Positions 47,047-59,800 of a stretch of DNA of 64,000 nt are shown one piece after another. This DNA is from Nematopogon swammerdamellus. Taxonomy: Eukaryota; Arthropoda; Insecta; Lepidoptera; Adelidae. The translations under genes and the position numbers were made by a program. Each line of letters begins with the position of its first letter. Position 1 is the first letter of the stretch. The stretch spans positions 6,917,247 to 6,981,246 of the forward strand of contig OX336354.1 in the NCBI GenBank assembly GCA_946902875.1, read 5' to 3'. The notes under the pieces were generated by a model, which ran no database searches, was not told where the DNA came from, and worked only from the letters and a program-made list of their open reading frames with translations.

Positions 47047-48226
47047 GAATTTCAAATGTAACATAAAACATAACCGAAACATAATGCTCGTGCTATATTC
47101 GACAACACTTTTCACCTCCACTTCTATAAGGAGTTTTTTTAGGAGAGGCGATTTGCCCGAAGCTGAAGATGGCTCTTCAAAACCTTTAAATGAAATAGAC
47201 ATATCATAATCTTTATCATACAGGAACGGATCATAATTACCTGACTACGGCGAAGTTAAAAAAATGAGGCTTATGATTTTAGAATGTGTGTATGTGTGTG
47301 TGAGTGTGTATATATTTATGTACATATATGGAGTGGATGGATGAGAAGAGCGGAAGACCGCATGTGGTGGCGTGCCTTGGGAGAGGCCTATGTCCAGCAG
47401 TGGACCGATACAGGCTGATGATGATGATGATGTTCCACTCTACGGCTTATAAAGTAGGTGATATACTGATTGTTATAAGTAAAGTGTCATTGGGTTCGTA
47501 TCACTCGCGCGAAGGGTAACGTAGGGTTCTTAGGCGACATATTATTAAACTTTGAAAATAGTTTGTCTTCAAATGTGTATCTTTCATCATCATTCCCAAG
47601 AGCTTGAAAATACTATTAATTCCAAATTATGGTACACTTAATGGTTTAGAACTTTCCTTCGTTTTTTGTAGTCGGGCTTTAGAAGCTCTCATTTCTATGG
47701 CGTGTTTCTCTTTTGATTTGGTCCCAAATCGTTGCTTAAACTTTGCCAAGTTTTGCGAACCTTCGCGTGCCCAGCTTGCGTTTCGACGAGCGCAATTTCC
47801 GAAGTTTTTGAGTTATTAGACAGCTTTACAATGCCCCTGATGCACCCTATTGTTTTTACATACGCTCCTGTCATCGATTAATCCGTTTTCAGGTTCAAAT
47901 GCTTATTTGATATGACTTTGTTGAATTCGTTACAATATTTCTCGAGAAACATTTTAAAGTTTTCATTTTAAGAAATAGATGTAGTATATTTAAATAATGT
48001 GAAGGTAAAGACTTGGTAAGTGCAGCCACTTTATCTGTAATAATGATGGAAAATAATAATTTAACACCACTTGTAAACTAATATGTAATTGAATGTATAC
48101 TTCAGGTAAAATTACGCAATTATCATAAGGGTTCTCCCTTCAGAGTCGTCGGTAATGTGTAGGTATAATCACTCAGCTATTAGCAAACCTTATATGGGGT
48201 GAAATTGTTGAATAATTTTATACTCT
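47047..48226. other. no gene recognised
   Basis: 47330-47445 resembles an RTE 3' end (gcgtgccttgggagaggcct then ccagcagtgg and (ATG)n). The rest is AT-rich with no coding signal. Confidence 0.45.
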
Positions 48227-48374
48227 CCAGCAGTGGGAGCACAAATGCGTCGATAAGCCTATATCGATCGATAAACATCTATTTGCTTCGTTCGACGAAG
48301 TAGAATAGAAGAAGACGAATAGATGTTTATCGATCGATATAGGCTTATCGACGCATTTGTGCTCCCGCTGCTGG
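48227..48374. mobile_element. hairpin MITE
   Basis: Left ccagcagtgggagcacaaat, gcgtcgataagcc and atcgatcgataaacatctat are mirrored by the right arm ending gctcccgctgctgg. Loop about 35 nt with gaag/cttc stems. No coding capacity. Confidence 0.85.
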
Positions 48375-49136
48375 TATTCCTAAATATATATATGTTAATG
48401 GTCTGCTATTTTTTCTTACAAAACAAAAGCAGATGTCGAAGCGGAACTGCTGTATTTTTTTCCACCGACAAATCAATTAGTAAGATTTTTACCTCCCTCC
48501 AACTTATAGGATCCCACCCACGGCCACGGCAATTAAGTCCCAATTACGACACCCCGTGAATAGAACCGGGACTCCCCCGGGATTGCGGACGAGCTTCACA
48601 TTTTTATGCGAGACCTTCGCCTCGAGATATGCGCTTAATTATTGCTGTAAGCAAAGAAATGATAATTAAAATAACAACGCAACAGGAATAGTCGGTAACA
48701 TTTTTGTGAGCTGAAAAACGCAGAGGGAAACGCTTCGAGCTAAAATTTGACATTACCTAAATTTATCTCCATTTCATTAAAAGCTATAGGTACATTTATT
48801 TTTAAAATAATATGATAAAATATGTAAATATAAGATAATAAAATAAGTTAAATATCTAACAATAGAAGCTCATTGAAAAAGGTCCGTCGCATTTGCCTCA
48901 TAGGAAAGGTAGACTGACAGAAAGTGCCTTATTTTCCTTCTATGTATTCTTATTTAGTATGATAAATATATCCTATGTTTAATTAATATATTCTAGTATT
49001 TTACCTACATATACATATATAGGTATTATATGCCCGGGGCGTCTTGTTCACTTAATTTTATTGTTTTGTTAGTATTAAGTTTGTGTCATTCTTCTTCTCT
49101 GTTTTGCTACCCTTATAATAAGTTTTCATAAAAGTC

Positions 49137-49456
49137 AGGTTGACTGGCAGAGATTGCCTTAGGTAATAAGTCCGCCTTTTGTAAAATCGTTGTATTGGAA
49201 AGCAATAAAGCATATTCTATTCTATTCTAATCTATTCTAGGTGGTAGGGTTTAATCCGCCCGGTTGGTACCACCGCACTGAATGAAAGGTCGAAACGGTT
49301 ATGTAAATAGTTTGTGTTTTCCGTCCAGTTCAGTGTAGCCGGCACAACCGAAGGGAGGCACTGACGTGGCACCTAGTTCACCCGGTGTTATGGGCTGACA
49401 TCACGGATGTTGTAGGTGATGTAGCCAACCGTGTCAGTTTCCATAAAAAAAAATAT
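49137..49456 (+). mobile_element. LINE tail joined to a truncated composite SINE
   Basis: 49137-49240 is a LINE 3' end (aggttgactggcagagattg, aataagtccgcc, caataaag, TATTC run) with the same order as 7121-7300. From 49240 the SINE body begins at ggtggtagggtttaatccgc and runs to poly-A at 49450. The 5S-like and tRNA-like parts are missing. Confidence 0.65.
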
Positions 49457-49833
49457 TATAGCACAGATTAAATAATTGGTTATAGTCATAACTTTTTACT
49501 TTTTTTTTCTTGAAATTTGAATCTTTACATTAAAAAGACCCCAGTACCCAGCAAGTAAGGAAGCGTTGACCCCATCTTGGATGCCAGCGCCCACGACCGT
49601 GCCAGTCCAGAACAACTACCGTGCGTTGCTCCATCCATCATCCGAAGTTGGATCGCGGCGAGTTTGTCGATACGTCAATCCGATCGCTTTGTATAAATAG
49701 CCGACGATTGGTTAAATCTGGCTTACTACATGTACAACCATGTCTCACTCACGAATATGCCGTGACACTGACTAGCTAGGTGAAGTAATCACACACCACA
49801 CTTTGAACATGATTGTTCTGAGCTACGTACGTC

Positions 49834-50157
49834 ATGCTGGGAATATCGCTACGTGATATGGTGCGTAACGAGGCAGTCCGCCGACGCACCAAAGTAGTCG
49901 ATATTGGACACCGGGTGGCTAAGCTCAAGTGGCAGTGGGCTGGGCACGTTAGCCGAAGAGACGATGACCGTTGGAGTAACCGTGCCCTACACTGGCGGCC
50001 GTGGACAGGAAAACGGAGTGTGGGAAGACCACCCGCCAGGTGGGACGACGACATCAAGTACGCCGGCGGAAATCAGTGGTTCCGTATCGCTGAAGGCCGG
50101 GAGGACTGGAGGAAAATTGGAGAGGCGTATGCCCAGCAGTGGACGCTTACACGCTGA
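49834..50157 (+). pseudogene. RTE-clade reverse transcriptase C-terminal region
   Basis: Reads MLGISLRDMVRNEAVRRRTK then HRVAKLKWQWAGHVSRRDDD, RSVGRPPARWDDDIKY and WRKIGEAYAQQW. The KL.WAGHV.R...RW...GRPP.RW.DD..G..W series is diagnostic for the end of RTE-type LINE proteins. Upstream RT and endonuclease parts are not present. Confidence 0.85.
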
Positions 50158-50190
50158 CTGACTGACTGACTGACTGACTGACTGACTGAC
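49834..50190 (+). mobile_element. RTE-like LINE 3' end with (CTGA)n tail
   Basis: Coding end followed by (CTGA)n at 50154-50189. RTE-clade elements often end in short simple repeats directly after the stop codon, as here. Related 3' ends are at 47330, 50740 (- strand) and 62145. Confidence 0.8.
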
Positions 50191-50739
50191 GTACGTCATT
50201 CTATCCACAATTTGAATCTAAGTAGGTACTAGAATAGTCCCAAGAAATCTTCCTTACTATTCATAGGTTAGCATGGCACTGGCATTACACCTAGTTCCGA
50301 CAGGAATAAAATATAATTTACTGACGTCACTGTAGCACATAGCCGTATTATTATAGTGTAGCAGGTGACGTAACCAACTAGAGCAATATTTTTTTTTGTG
50401 TTTTTGAGTATGCGGCCAACCACCACCACCGTAGCGATTAGAGGTTGATCTATCTACGATCTATTCTTGTGTTTCTCCTAATGATAGAGACGAGACGGGA
50501 ATGAACCAGTGCATTCGAAGGGTTCACAGGTTTGTGAGAGGGGCAAGGGAACTGGTTGCTATGTTAGTAAAGTATCTCACGTAAGGTTACATTAAAGAAT
50601 GTGTGAGTGTTGGATGGCACCCACCCAACATCCACTAGCATTGATATGTAACTTTGCTCTCACCGAGAGGAAGTTGCGGTTGCGACACATAATCTGAGCT
50701 CCCTTTTCATCATTTTCCAGTTTTTATCGTTTTTTTTGT

Positions 50740-50960
50740 TGTTGTTATCATCACCATCAACCTGTATCGGGCCACTGCTGGACACATGCCTCTCCCAAGG
50801 CACGCCAACGCCACCACACGCGGTCTTACGCTCTCTTCAGCCAACCACTCCCGGCTCTTTTTTAGGGTTAAGAAGAGGAAACAACGGAACCCTTTATAGG
50901 TCACTCTTGTGTCTGTCTGGCTATCTGGCTGTCTGTCTGTCTGTCTGTCTGTCTTACCGT
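50740..50960 (-). mobile_element. RTE 3' tail fragment and (ACAG)n element fragment
   Basis: On the - strand: gcgtgccttgggagaggc and cagtggcccgatacaggttg. Next to it is a run of ctgt repeats flanked by ggaaccctttataggtcac, part of the (ACAG)n element family. Both are short remnants. Confidence 0.55.
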
Positions 50961-51388
50961 CTGTCATAGCTTATTGCCTTCGAATCTACTGGACAAAAAA
51001 AGTTTAAATTTGGCACAATAAAGAGTTTGATGACCCAATCACGAACGTATAACGTAAATGAACGAACTTCAATTATTTTTTTCATGTGCATCATGGGACA
51101 TATCAATGTAAAGGGCTTGTTAGATGGTTTGTTTATAAATTAAAATGCATAGGTAGTTTAAAAGATATTAAAGAAAATATACAAACATCGAGCACCCTAG
51201 CTTAGAGTCCCTAACAAAATGCTAAGCATATCAATATAATTACCTACATACCTATTCCGCCACAGTCATTCATTACTCATTATTACCCGGAGTAGCTACT
51301 GTGGTGGCGCGGGGCTACAGATAGCTTAGAGCGGGCACTACCAACATTGTTCTTTACATGGGTTTTTAAATTACCGTGGTTGTTAGAC

Positions 51389-51598
51389 ATTATTTTAAAT
51401 CAATCAGCTTTACTCACGGTTTCACTCCGAGCTATGTGGCTCGACGTTTCGGGCCAAGCGTATGGCCCATCTTCATGGAGCACTCTGCCTTGTACAAGGC
51501 AGAGTGCTCCATGAAGATGGGCCATACGCTTGGCCCGAAACGTCGAGCCACATAGCTCGGAGTGAAACCGTGAGTAAAGCTGATTGATTTAAAATAAT
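51389..51598. repeat. perfect 210-bp palindrome
   Basis: Two 105-bp arms meet at ttgtacaa (centre 51493/51494) with no spacer or mismatch seen. Each arm holds tcgacgtttcgggccaagcg and tatggcccatcttcatggag. A single-copy relative is at 16901-17070. Confidence 0.92.
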
Positions 51599-52044
51599 TG
51601 TTCTTTACCTTTATTGCATCTTGTTTCTGAATTATTAATCAGGGCATTTAATCAAGAACCTATACTATTATTCATTTATTAATAATAATTTTCAAATTAA
51701 TTAATTTGCTTAATTTCAGGATTATTTAAGAATATCCATTGAATTGCTTATATTTTAATTGAATTTTTTTTTAGTAGAATTGTGCACATTTCGGAGGCCA
51801 TATTCCTGAAACCGGCCGAAATGTTCGGACATTCCAAGACGTGCAATGGAGACGTGACGTGAAATTGGAAATCAAAATAGTGTCCGCACATTTGCTCTGT
51901 CAAACCGACGATGTGTTCTGTAAGACCGACTGAAACCGCGGAAACTGACCTAACCTATTCTAAAGTCCGAATAGACATCCTAATTCCTTGTCTGTCATGA
52001 CAAAACCCTGACATATTATAGCAAACCTAAAGGAATCTGACCGA

Positions 52045-52565
52045 ACAGAACTGAGGGCTTAACCAGTCCGGATTGGTACCATCGCATTGAATGTAAGGTC
52101 GGCCGAAGCGGCTATGTAAATAATTCGTGTTTTCCTTCCAGTTTAGTGTATTCGGCACGACCAAAGGGAAGCACGATGCGGGGGTTGCGAATGCCATGCC
52201 GGCCTGACAGGTGCCCATTCACGCTCCTCGTGAAGGACCCGAGACTGTACTTGGGGGGAAATATATGGGCAGGGAGAGCGTACCAGAGTTTACCGGTTCT
52301 GTAGAGGAATGATCTGCAGAATCGATTGGTACGCATCCGCGGTAAGTCCAGCGTGTAGGGATGCAATCCCTGAAATGAAAATAAACATTATGTTTATGAC
52401 ACAATAAAAGTGACAAAGGACTTAAATAAAACTAAAGGCCTTCTCTACGACCAGTCATGCCTGCGATTGTAGGTAAGGTTGACGGCACTGACATGGCACC
52501 TAGTTCGCCAAGGTGTGTAGTAGGTATGTGTTGTAGCGAGGCATGTCAGGTCCTATAATAAAAAG
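52045..52565. mobile_element. composite SINE body interrupted by a LINE fragment
   Basis: 52045-52175 has the SINE body (attggtaccatcgcattgaa, ctatgtaaataattcgtgtt). 52176-52380 is a - strand LINE C-terminal fragment (RMRTNRFCRSFLYRTGKLWY in translation). 52484-52565 returns to the SINE end (actgacatggcacctagttc). This suggests the LINE inserted into an older SINE. Confidence 0.65.
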
Positions 52566-53197
52566 ATCATAATGTGAAGACTGGTCGGCGAGAGTATGAT
52601 CTGTGGGGTGCTGCATGTAATTGGTAATTTATATGTAAAGCGGGAGCTGTGCCAGGCCGCCGCCGCCGTTCACCGTCAATCATGTAACGCCGACCGCCTA
52701 ACATCAATTCGGAACAAAATCGCTTGGCACTTTCGTGATGAACTCTGTGAAATTTAAAACACAGGAAGACGTTCGAGGCAAAGAAAAGGCGACCTTAACG
52801 TTTCGAGACACTTATCTTTATAAGATCGACCACCTACGACACATTGAATTACATACCTAGCCATGTATTTAGGAAGACTTCAATTCTTAATAGGAGCCTT
52901 CGTGAATCAACTTTGAAGTGTTGAGGGTTTCTTGCTAAATGCCGTGTCAGAGGCTTGGGACAGCTGAGACGAGGAATTGTAGCTATTAAGAAAATGTGTG
53001 GAGATATTTCTGCACACATTCACTCCACCGTTTGGTGGCTACTTGCGTGCTAGACGATGACGACATAAATAAAAAATAAAAAATTATCCGCGGATTCGCT
53101 CGCGGTAGACGTCAAATGATCGCTTCTCTTCTATTCTCTCTCTGTCTGTCTCTCTCCCGTACATACTATACTTTCTTTGATACCGCTCTACTCTAAG

Positions 53198-53252
53198 GCT
53201 ATTTAGCGTGATGGTGATGGTATAATATACCATCACCATCACGCTAAATAGC
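53198..53252. repeat. perfect 55-bp palindrome
   Basis: gctatttagcgtgatggtga and its reverse complement around one central A (53225). It is a hairpin core, likely the middle of a small MITE. Confidence 0.9.
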
Positions 53253-53438
53253 TATATTATAGCCTATAGTAAGTCTCAAGAAGTACTCTTTCCATTGGTG
53301 CAAACCAAATCGTCTGTTCAGTGGTTCCGGTGTATACTTCAAACATAATAATAACTAAATACATACAGACCGACGTTCCCTTTTATAAGAAGTAGAGATA
53401 ATAGATATTAATAGAAGTCTCGATATGATTGCGACGGG

Positions 53439-53998
53439 TTTGCACCAACCGGTATTCTTGTCTTGCGCGCGTATGGACGGTGGAGGCTAGACTGTTTGCA
53501 CCAACCGGTATTCTTGTCTTGCGCGCGTATGGACGGTGGAGGCTAGACTGTTTGCACCAACCGGTATTCTTGTCTTGCGCGCGTATGGACGGTGGAGGCT
53601 AGACTGTTTGCACCAACCGGTATTATTGTCTTGCGCGCGTATGGACGGTGGAGGCTAGACTGTTTGCACCAACCGGTATTCTTGTCTTGCGCGCGTATGG
53701 ACGGTGGAGGCTGGACTGTTTGCACCAACCGGTATTTTTGTCTTGCGCGCGTATGGACGGTGGAGGCTAGACTGTTTGCAACAACCGGTATTCTTGTCTT
53801 GCGCGCCTCTGGACGGTGGAGGCTAGACTGTTTGCACCAACCGGTATTCTTGTCTTGCGCGCCTATGGATGGTGGAGGCTAGACTGTTTGCAACAACCGG
53901 TATTCTTGTCTTGCGCGCGTATGGACGGTGGAGGCTAGACTGTTTGCAACAACCGGTATTCTTGTCTTGCGCGCGTATGGACGGTGGAGGCTAGACTG
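53439..53998. repeat. minisatellite, 56-bp unit, 10 copies
   Basis: Units tttgcaccaaccggtattct, then tgtcttgcgcgcgtatggac and ggtggaggctagactg, start exactly every 56 bp from 53439 to 53943, with a partial one at 53999. Only a few scattered substitutions. The 96- and 61-codon frames on both strands arise from the repeat, since 56 is not a multiple of 3. Confidence 0.97.
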
Positions 53999-54009
53999 TT
54001 TGCGCACGC

Positions 54010-55825
54010 AAGTCGCTATCGCGTGGAGGCCGCACAGTGCACCATATTATTTGCACAAACTGTTTGCGCATGCAATTCGCTGCGTGTAGCCGGGCTGTTA
54101 GACAACATTTAATGATTAGACCGCGCAAACCGAAGATCGTGTTAACATCAACCGACAACCGACAACCGACAAGACCATCCATCTGAATTGTATTCCATGC
54201 CCATTATATTTTCTGAGTTTCTGATCGCCTTGCACTAATGTTCTGATCTCACGCGTTCGCTTCCGTCGCCCTGGGACCGAATGCGTCCGAGTCACGCAAC
54301 TTTTCGCTTCACAACTCGCACTTTTCTAGATCCTCAAGCTAGGATTCCGTCTTGAAATACTCTGGACAAATGAAACAACAGAAACAAGTTAACTTAAACT
54401 CTAGGTCAAGTTAAACTTATTGTTAATGCTTGAGTTGAGGCAGCTGGAAGGAGTGACATTTCAGGCGATGATAACTTTCGAACGTCGTTGTAGTGCTTGA
54501 TCGTGAAATGTACTTAAGCACCAACAGTTTATGATCTGAAAGTTCAAAAGCTTAGGGCATGGGTGGCAAACCTTTTCATCTGGCAGGCCAAATTTTAGAA
54601 ATAAGCCTGCTTGCCGGGTTCCTCACCCAGATTTATTATTGTATCAAAGTAAGCAATAAATATTTTTTTTATTGTTTTATAAGGAAATAAAACTGATTCG
54701 AAACCAAATTATTTGGTAACGCTTTCATCAGGCCAGAATTCATTCTATGTTAGTTGTGTAAAATATGGCAACTAACAAATGCCACCTTATATTTTGGTCA
54801 TGGTAAGTAATCTGTGCTCATGGCGCCGAAGATGCCTCGCAAAAATGTAAGTGTAGTCTGAAATGCACATAAACCAACAAACACAACCTTGCTTGTTCTT
54901 GGGGCGCCTATGACAATTATGGAAACATTATAATTATTGTCTGGCTAAAATGCAACTCAATCAATGGATATTTCTGGCTTGTAACATGGTGGCAAAGGCG
55001 CCCTCAAAATTAAAAAAAAAAATTTAGTCTAAAATACATAATCAACTAACAAAAACTAACAAAAATAATCAGGCTTGTAATATGGCGTCGACGGCACCCG
55101 CAAAAGTTATGGAATGAATAAAATTTTAGTTTGAAATGCACCTCATTCAACAAACATACCTAATCGGTCTTTAAAAAAATTATGAAAACGATAAAAGGTT
55201 TTGATATGCACCTCAACCACAAAACATAATATTAAATATTTTTAATCCTTAACTTTAAACATCATCACCAGTGTCACATAGGATCTTAAAAGTACACTTG
55301 CTTTCCTAGAACCCTAGTTAGTGCTCAGTGTTGGTTGGGTATCACATCGCTCTACTTACTCTCACGGGCTGCAACTGGTTTGCATACAAATTTGGTCCAG
55401 TACTTACTTTCTCATCATCCTTCGTAATTCGTCGTGACCATTATTAAAGCCAACATTATTTTATTCAATTGTATGAGCGCCTACTCTATTCAAATGAGTA
55501 CATAGCAAACGAGGCATATTGAATTACTCGCTAGCTAACTACAAATTACCAGGGGCTTATCCTTATCCCTATCCCTTCCTCCGTGTTAAAGATTCAACGT
55601 CTGCCATCTGTCTGTCAGTATGTATATATGTTAGCTTATAACTCAAGAACGGCTCAACCTACTGGCTTTAGTTCTAGCGTGTAAGAAGTGAATTTTAAGT
55701 GTATTTAAAAAAAAAATACAAATTATAGCTATAATAGCAACACGCATTTATTCATATGAGTGAGCAGTGGGCTCGGAAGTGAACGCAGTCGGAAAAAAAT
55801 CTACCAATTCCGTTAGCTTTCATGT
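54010..55825. other. no gene recognised
   Basis: 54720-55220 has loosely repeated motifs (aatgcac..cat..aacaaacata, ggcgcc) about 100 bp apart, suggesting an old decayed tandem. Nothing with coding character. Confidence 0.4.
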
Positions 55826-56225
55826 TCATCTGGACGCAGCCCGGCCTTCAGCCTCGCCCTTGGTTACCTACTTTGTTCGCTCAAATATACCGTTTATTTG
55901 AACACAGCCCGGCCTCGGCTGCGCCCTTGGTTACTTTGTTCGATAAAATATACCGTTTACTTGAACATAGCTCAGCCTTCGGTCTCGCCCTTGGTAAATT
56001 ACCGTTTTCGAGATAGAATAACGTTAACCTTAACGCAGTTCGGCCTTCGGCCTCGCCCTTAGTAATTTGCTTTCTTCAATAAAGTATAGTATTTAACTGA
56101 ACTCAGCTCGGTCTTCAGTCTCGCCATTAGTGACTTACTTTCTTCGAAAGAGTATAATATCGTTTGCCTGAAGTAACTTAATGTAGTATATCGTTTATCT
56201 GAACGCTGCTCGGCCGTTGGCCTCA
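55826..56225. repeat. minisatellite array, third site of the 65-bp family
   Basis: About six diverged units with cagcccggccttcagcctcg, gcccttggttac and ttgttcgataaaatataccg. More decayed than those at 1930 and 3667. It is followed at 56311 by the moth repeat phrase accgtgagcggagctacggg. Confidence 0.75.
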
Positions 56226-56650
56226 AAAGGCGACAGCGGGTAAAAGCTATACAGAAGCGATAGTTTATTATCATATTTGCGTTTAATCTAATTTGGTATT
56301 ATATTAAACCGAATTTACCGTGAGCGGAGCTACGGGAACACCTATAATATAATATTAGTATAGTAAGTAAGTCGCATGCGGAGTGGTACAAATTCTCTGT
56401 TCATAAAAGGAGTTGGCGTCGCGTGCTACGCGGCGCTCGCGCTCGCGGCGGCAGTGTTTCGCCCACCCACGTGCGATGCACTTATGGGTTCCTTACTGGG
56501 CTGGGACCGCCGGGATCTGTTTGTGGTAATGCCACAAGCTCAAAATATTGTAACTACCGTTGTTGCTGACTTTTCCAGTACAAAATCAAGTCTTGCAATA
56601 GAGATTGGGAGACAGGATGAAATACACTTGCAAAAAAAGAGCTGAGATCA

Positions 56651-56840
56651 GTACCCTAATCACGAGATTTAACCTACTACGCTACGATACTCTACGCTAC
56701 GCTACGCGTCGTGTTTTCCGCTTTGTATGGGGAAACGGAGCAGCGCCTCTAGTGATAGATTTGCGAACTTCATTTCTCCATACAAAATAATGCGGAGAAC
56801 ACGGCGTAGCGTAGTAGGTTAAATCTCGTGATTAGGGTAC
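56651..56840. mobile_element. MITE with 36-bp terminal inverted repeats
   Basis: gtaccctaatcacgagattt then aacctactacgctacg at the left and the reverse complement at the right end. The interior has gtgttttccg/cggagaacac sub-repeats. 190 bp, no coding capacity. Confidence 0.82.
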
Positions 56841-59800
56841 AGGTCAGCGCTCATGCAAGTGTACGCATACGTTCATCCTACGCATATACCTACGGCACAA
56901 CACTTCTGATATTTTGATATTATTAAAATCCTGAAATATAACAACTGACTGTGATAATATTGCGAGTTAGTACGCAATTCTGAGCCCACTAATCAACCGT
57001 TCCCTGGATTCATTTACAGCGTTTTTAGTGCGAAAATTAGCCTCGCTTGATAAAAAATAATATTGACAAACATTTATTGTGGTTTCGAGGGCAATAAAAC
57101 GATTTGGCGCGCTCGTTAGGGACCTCTGGTGCAGTAAAAAGCGCACTGGGGTTTTATTACCGCAGTACGGCGCGAGGGGAACCTCCTCCGGTTGAATTGG
57201 ACTAATATGTAATTTTATGGCCTCTACCATTGAGGTGTAAACACTACGTGTCGGACCAGCCTGCATAATAGACCTTCGATGATAAAAATGTTTAGACTCT
57301 CTTAGCGATTATCGCAAAAATAGCGGTAGCGCCGCAGCTCTGTCTCGCTAGACGCATTGAGAAGCCCGTTGGAGCGAGTCAGACGGATCATGAGAAATTG
57401 CTAGTAGCGATAAATTTATTAAAGAGAAAATCCCTGCTGATATAAATAAACAATAAAGCAACAAACTGGAATAAACAAACTTGAGAGTTGCGATATTCGC
57501 ACCAAGTAACGAAGGCCATACTCTACCGCACATACAGGCCAATCATCATTTTCTTGAAGTTTTTTTCAATTCGTCCACCAGCCCTTCAGCCGAGGGACGA
57601 GGAAGCAGAGGGGTGGTTCGCCCCCACACACGCCACATGGCGCCTACCGCGGGGCTAGACTTGGATACGCATACGTACACCTGCTTTATGTCGTTTATTG
57701 TCTTTTTATGACCGTCCTCTTTATTACTATTCTCCACCTATTCGGTTGCATATCTTTCAATGTCCTTACTTCGTAGTTCATACATTAATTATTTAAATAA
57801 ATAAATAAATGCAAATATGCCGCTCACCGATCTGTCATTCTTATGTATATGGTGGAACTCTTTATATGGAACAGTTATTTTAAACACTTTATTAAAATAC
57901 GCTTACATAATTAAATAGCTTACATGTATGAAGCTCCTCCACAACCGTGTCGCTTTGTCGAATCCACTAGTATTCGTAGTATTAATATTCGTTATTATTG
58001 TTGTCTCACTATAATGAGAGCTTTCGAAAAGCTCAATATATTGATGGTTTGTGACATGACATTAGACACAATTTAGTTTTCGTATATCAAACGCTTATTA
58101 GTCCCAATGAATATTCTGCTCCATAAACATTTTTATTTATGTAAACGGGCGTGTAATAAGGAGGATTTTTTGCGCCTTGTTTATTTTTCAAAACCACTTT
58201 CGTTACGCTCATGAGGAAGAGCGTATCTGCTCCCGTTTTTTTGTTCATACCTATTTATTTGGGCACTCGCCGACCAGTGTGTGTGCAGAGTCGAACATAT
58301 TTAGATATTTTTAGACATTGTAACGTAATGTCCTAAAGACAATTTTTAGGCCATATACACAGGTTGGTAATGTTCTAACGAGAACTAATTTTTCAGTTGT
58401 TGTTACGTATAAGTAACTACCGAACCTGAAATCATTGTGACAAAAGTGACAATAAGTCACCTAATTCACAAATTTTCTCGTAAATTTCTTCATACAAATT
58501 TCTTGCAGCGCCGCCGCTGCGGCCGTGCAGCGCCGCTGCCACGTACTGTCACGTAGTGGGACTTACATCATACATAATGGGCGTCGTGCGCTTATTGAAA
58601 TAAAGAAAAGGACAATTATTTGCCTTATACAATACAAGAGGTCCTTTGAAGATGATTGATGTACCCGCAACAAAGGGCGGTACCAGGGCATTAAAAAACA
58701 ATAAGAGGTGGGCGGTGTGTGTCCGCCACAATTTGCTCCCCGGGCGAGCTCATCTTTATACCGACCTCAACCCTTGCTCTACAACTTAAATATGACTTTA
58801 ATTAAAGCTCTATATAGCTGGAAATTGGTTGAGCTAACTGAGAAGCTCTGTATTTTGCTTAGTCAAATATCCTTCAGCTCTTTCTGACTAAATGTGGACC
58901 TTATTGTAGGTGTACGTAGGTGAATATTCGCTTATTAAGTTGGGTAAAGTCAGAAATGTTTCGTAAAAATGGTTTGTCGAATTATCGGCGGTAGAATCGC
59001 CGCGGGCCGTGTCAGTCGGCGCCTCCTCGTCGCCGTGAACAAATATTATAAACCATTTGTGTTGGCGGATAAAGGAAAATAATTCATTTATCATGCCCAC
59101 AAACAGACGCCATTTGGACCGCAATGCTAACTTTTATAATGCACCTGATGTTATAGGTCCCTGACTTTAGGACTAGCCTCCAATAAATGTGTGAAAAATA
59201 AAAAAAATATTAGTCTTCACAATAAAAATTCGTAAAACAAAAGTTATTAAGGTTCATTAATTGCACAGATTTTATATTTATTGTGACTTAGATTTGAATG
59301 CAAATATTGTATCTGAACGATTTGTGAAAACTGTTGACGATGTATGTTATATATAATATAATGTTTCACACACAAACAACTTACTTATTATTATAATGTA
59401 CATGGTGGTCGTTTACATTTCTCGATAGAGAAAGTTTGATTCAGTATTTCAATAATTGATATTTATAAAAGCTATAGTTTCCCCCAAGATGTTTATAGAA
59501 AATTCACCATACACGGTACACAATCTACACATAATTGAACTAAAAAACTGGCAAATACACTTGGTAGGAATGAAAGAGTGTCAGACATCCGATTTTTTTC
59601 TGAAACAGTATGAAATTTAATTCTTAACTCGAACGTTGGTCATTGATATCAGAATGAAGGATGTCTGTATGTATGTATGTGATGGTACCTATATATTTTT
59701 ATTGTTGTTAGATAGCTAGCCGGTACGAGATTCCAGGACGCATTCCTGCGGGGTCAAGCCTCCGTCGTGATTAATCGTCGATACATACTTTATCGGTTTT

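Noticed and set aside
53543..53882. ORFs of 96 and 61 codons on both strands with Cys and Trp-rich repeats.
   Set aside because: They are frames through the 56-bp minisatellite with cycling phase, not proteins.
56376..56645. 89-codon ORF with a hydrophobic Ala-rich start, similar to a signal peptide.
   Set aside because: No recognisable domain, next to a moth repeat and a MITE, and no support for transcription.
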